From contig JAGLYP010000009.1 of assembly GCA_023132155.1 (NCBI GenBank), positions 1 to 57,819 of the forward strand: a stretch of DNA of 57,819 nt, given 5' to 3'. Position numbers and translations under genes: made by a program. Below are positions 57,736-57,819 of the stretch, one piece after another; within the stretch, counting starts at the first letter, position 1, and each line of letters begins with the position of its first letter. The notes beneath the pieces were generated by a model. The model was not told the origin of the DNA and ran no database searches. It worked only from the letters and a program-made list of their open reading frames with translations. The stretch is from Candidatus Parcubacteria bacterium (lineage in GTDB: Bacteria > Patescibacteriota > Patescibacteriia > Patescibacteriales > UBA12075).

Positions 57736-57819
57736 ATGAAACCAAAAACAGCCATAATTATTTTAATCATCATAGTAATCGCCTGCGGTTTGTTTATGGT
57801 TTATTTGGCAGATGTTATG
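57736..57819 (+). CDS. N-terminus of a membrane or secreted protein (cut by the window edge)
   Basis: ATG 57736 opens a frame running off the end. The 28 residues visible begin MKPKTAIIILIIIVIACGLF and form a basic start plus a strongly hydrophobic helix, as in a signal peptide or anchor. A TGCTATAAT extended -10 box lies at 57692-57700. The rest is outside the window. Confidence 0.6.
   Translation, partial: MKPKTAIIILIIIVIACGLFMVYLADVM

Overview
The window is about 58 kb of AT-rich bacterial DNA. It looks like a member of the Candidate Phyla Radiation (Patescibacteria, Parcubacteria-like), judging from the content rather than any marker phylogeny. The signs are ten small two-helix proteins of the T4SS-pilin type, a shortened SMC, many lysine/asparagine-rich membrane proteins, several M23 and LysM envelope proteins, no amino-acid or nucleotide biosynthesis, and gaps between genes filled with short palindromic repeats that sometimes sit inside reading frames. 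UGA is used as a stop (for example at the end of uvrA), so the Gracilibacteria/SR1 code does not apply.

Layout. 1-9.6 kb (minus strand): tRNA-Cys, a 3D-domain protein, a large HhH/lamin-tail/PKD/OB surface protein, a T4SS-type pilin, smc, a 0.6 kb gap rich in Shine-Dalgarno sequences with tiny ORFs, a ROK kinase and a membrane-anchored glycosidase. 9.6-15.8 kb (mainly plus): a pilin and a divergent flippase, a glycosyltransferase, a pseudouridine synthase, CMP kinase, rplS, tRNA-Leu(GAG), tRNA-Val(TAC), a 70-bp perfect palindrome, tsaE and an unknown gene. 15.8-25.4 kb: lspA and dksA (minus), a DHH protein and uvrA (plus), then AMMECR1, an M23 peptidase, a nucleotidyltransferase and rmuC (minus). 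25.5-30.8 kb: a type II restriction-modification pair and gyrA with an upstream membrane protein. 30.9-34 kb: a self-contained two-gene unit with a textbook promoter and terminator, a glycosyltransferase and a metallo-beta-lactamase-fold hydrolase. 34-40.4 kb: ftsK and eight pilin-like genes in tandem. 40.4-44.3 kb: a plus-strand glycan or lipid-glycan cluster (membrane protein, methyltransferase, GT2, epimerase). 44.3-47.5 kb: a six-gene minus-strand operon resembling the orange-protein (ORP) system of anaerobes, with a clear promoter overlapped by a dyad. 47.5-57.8 kb: LysM-M23 protein, a MYG1-like protein, RNase J, tRNA-Leu(CAG), a peptide-binding protein, secG, rplT, rpmI, infC, an orphan gene and the start of one more.

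How the parts fit. Housekeeping functions (DNA topology, repair, translation, RNA decay, secretion) are mixed with a large investment in the cell surface: pilins, murein hydrolases, glycosyltransferases and an unusual extracellular protein with nucleic-acid-binding folds encoded next to smc. Such a surface would suit a host-attached cell that imports DNA or other material. That lifestyle is inferred and is not shown by the sequence.

The most interesting items are four. The pilin array contains two copies with nearly identical ends around a 118-bp block that differs at about a third of its positions, and hairpin elements with a compensatory base change lie between the copies. An ORP-like iron-sulfur/MinD/NifX operon occurs without any nitrogenase gene. 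The smc upstream region carries an array of strong Shine-Dalgarno sequences. A hairpin element abuts the start codon of two unrelated genes (a glycosyltransferase and ftsK) in the same orientation.
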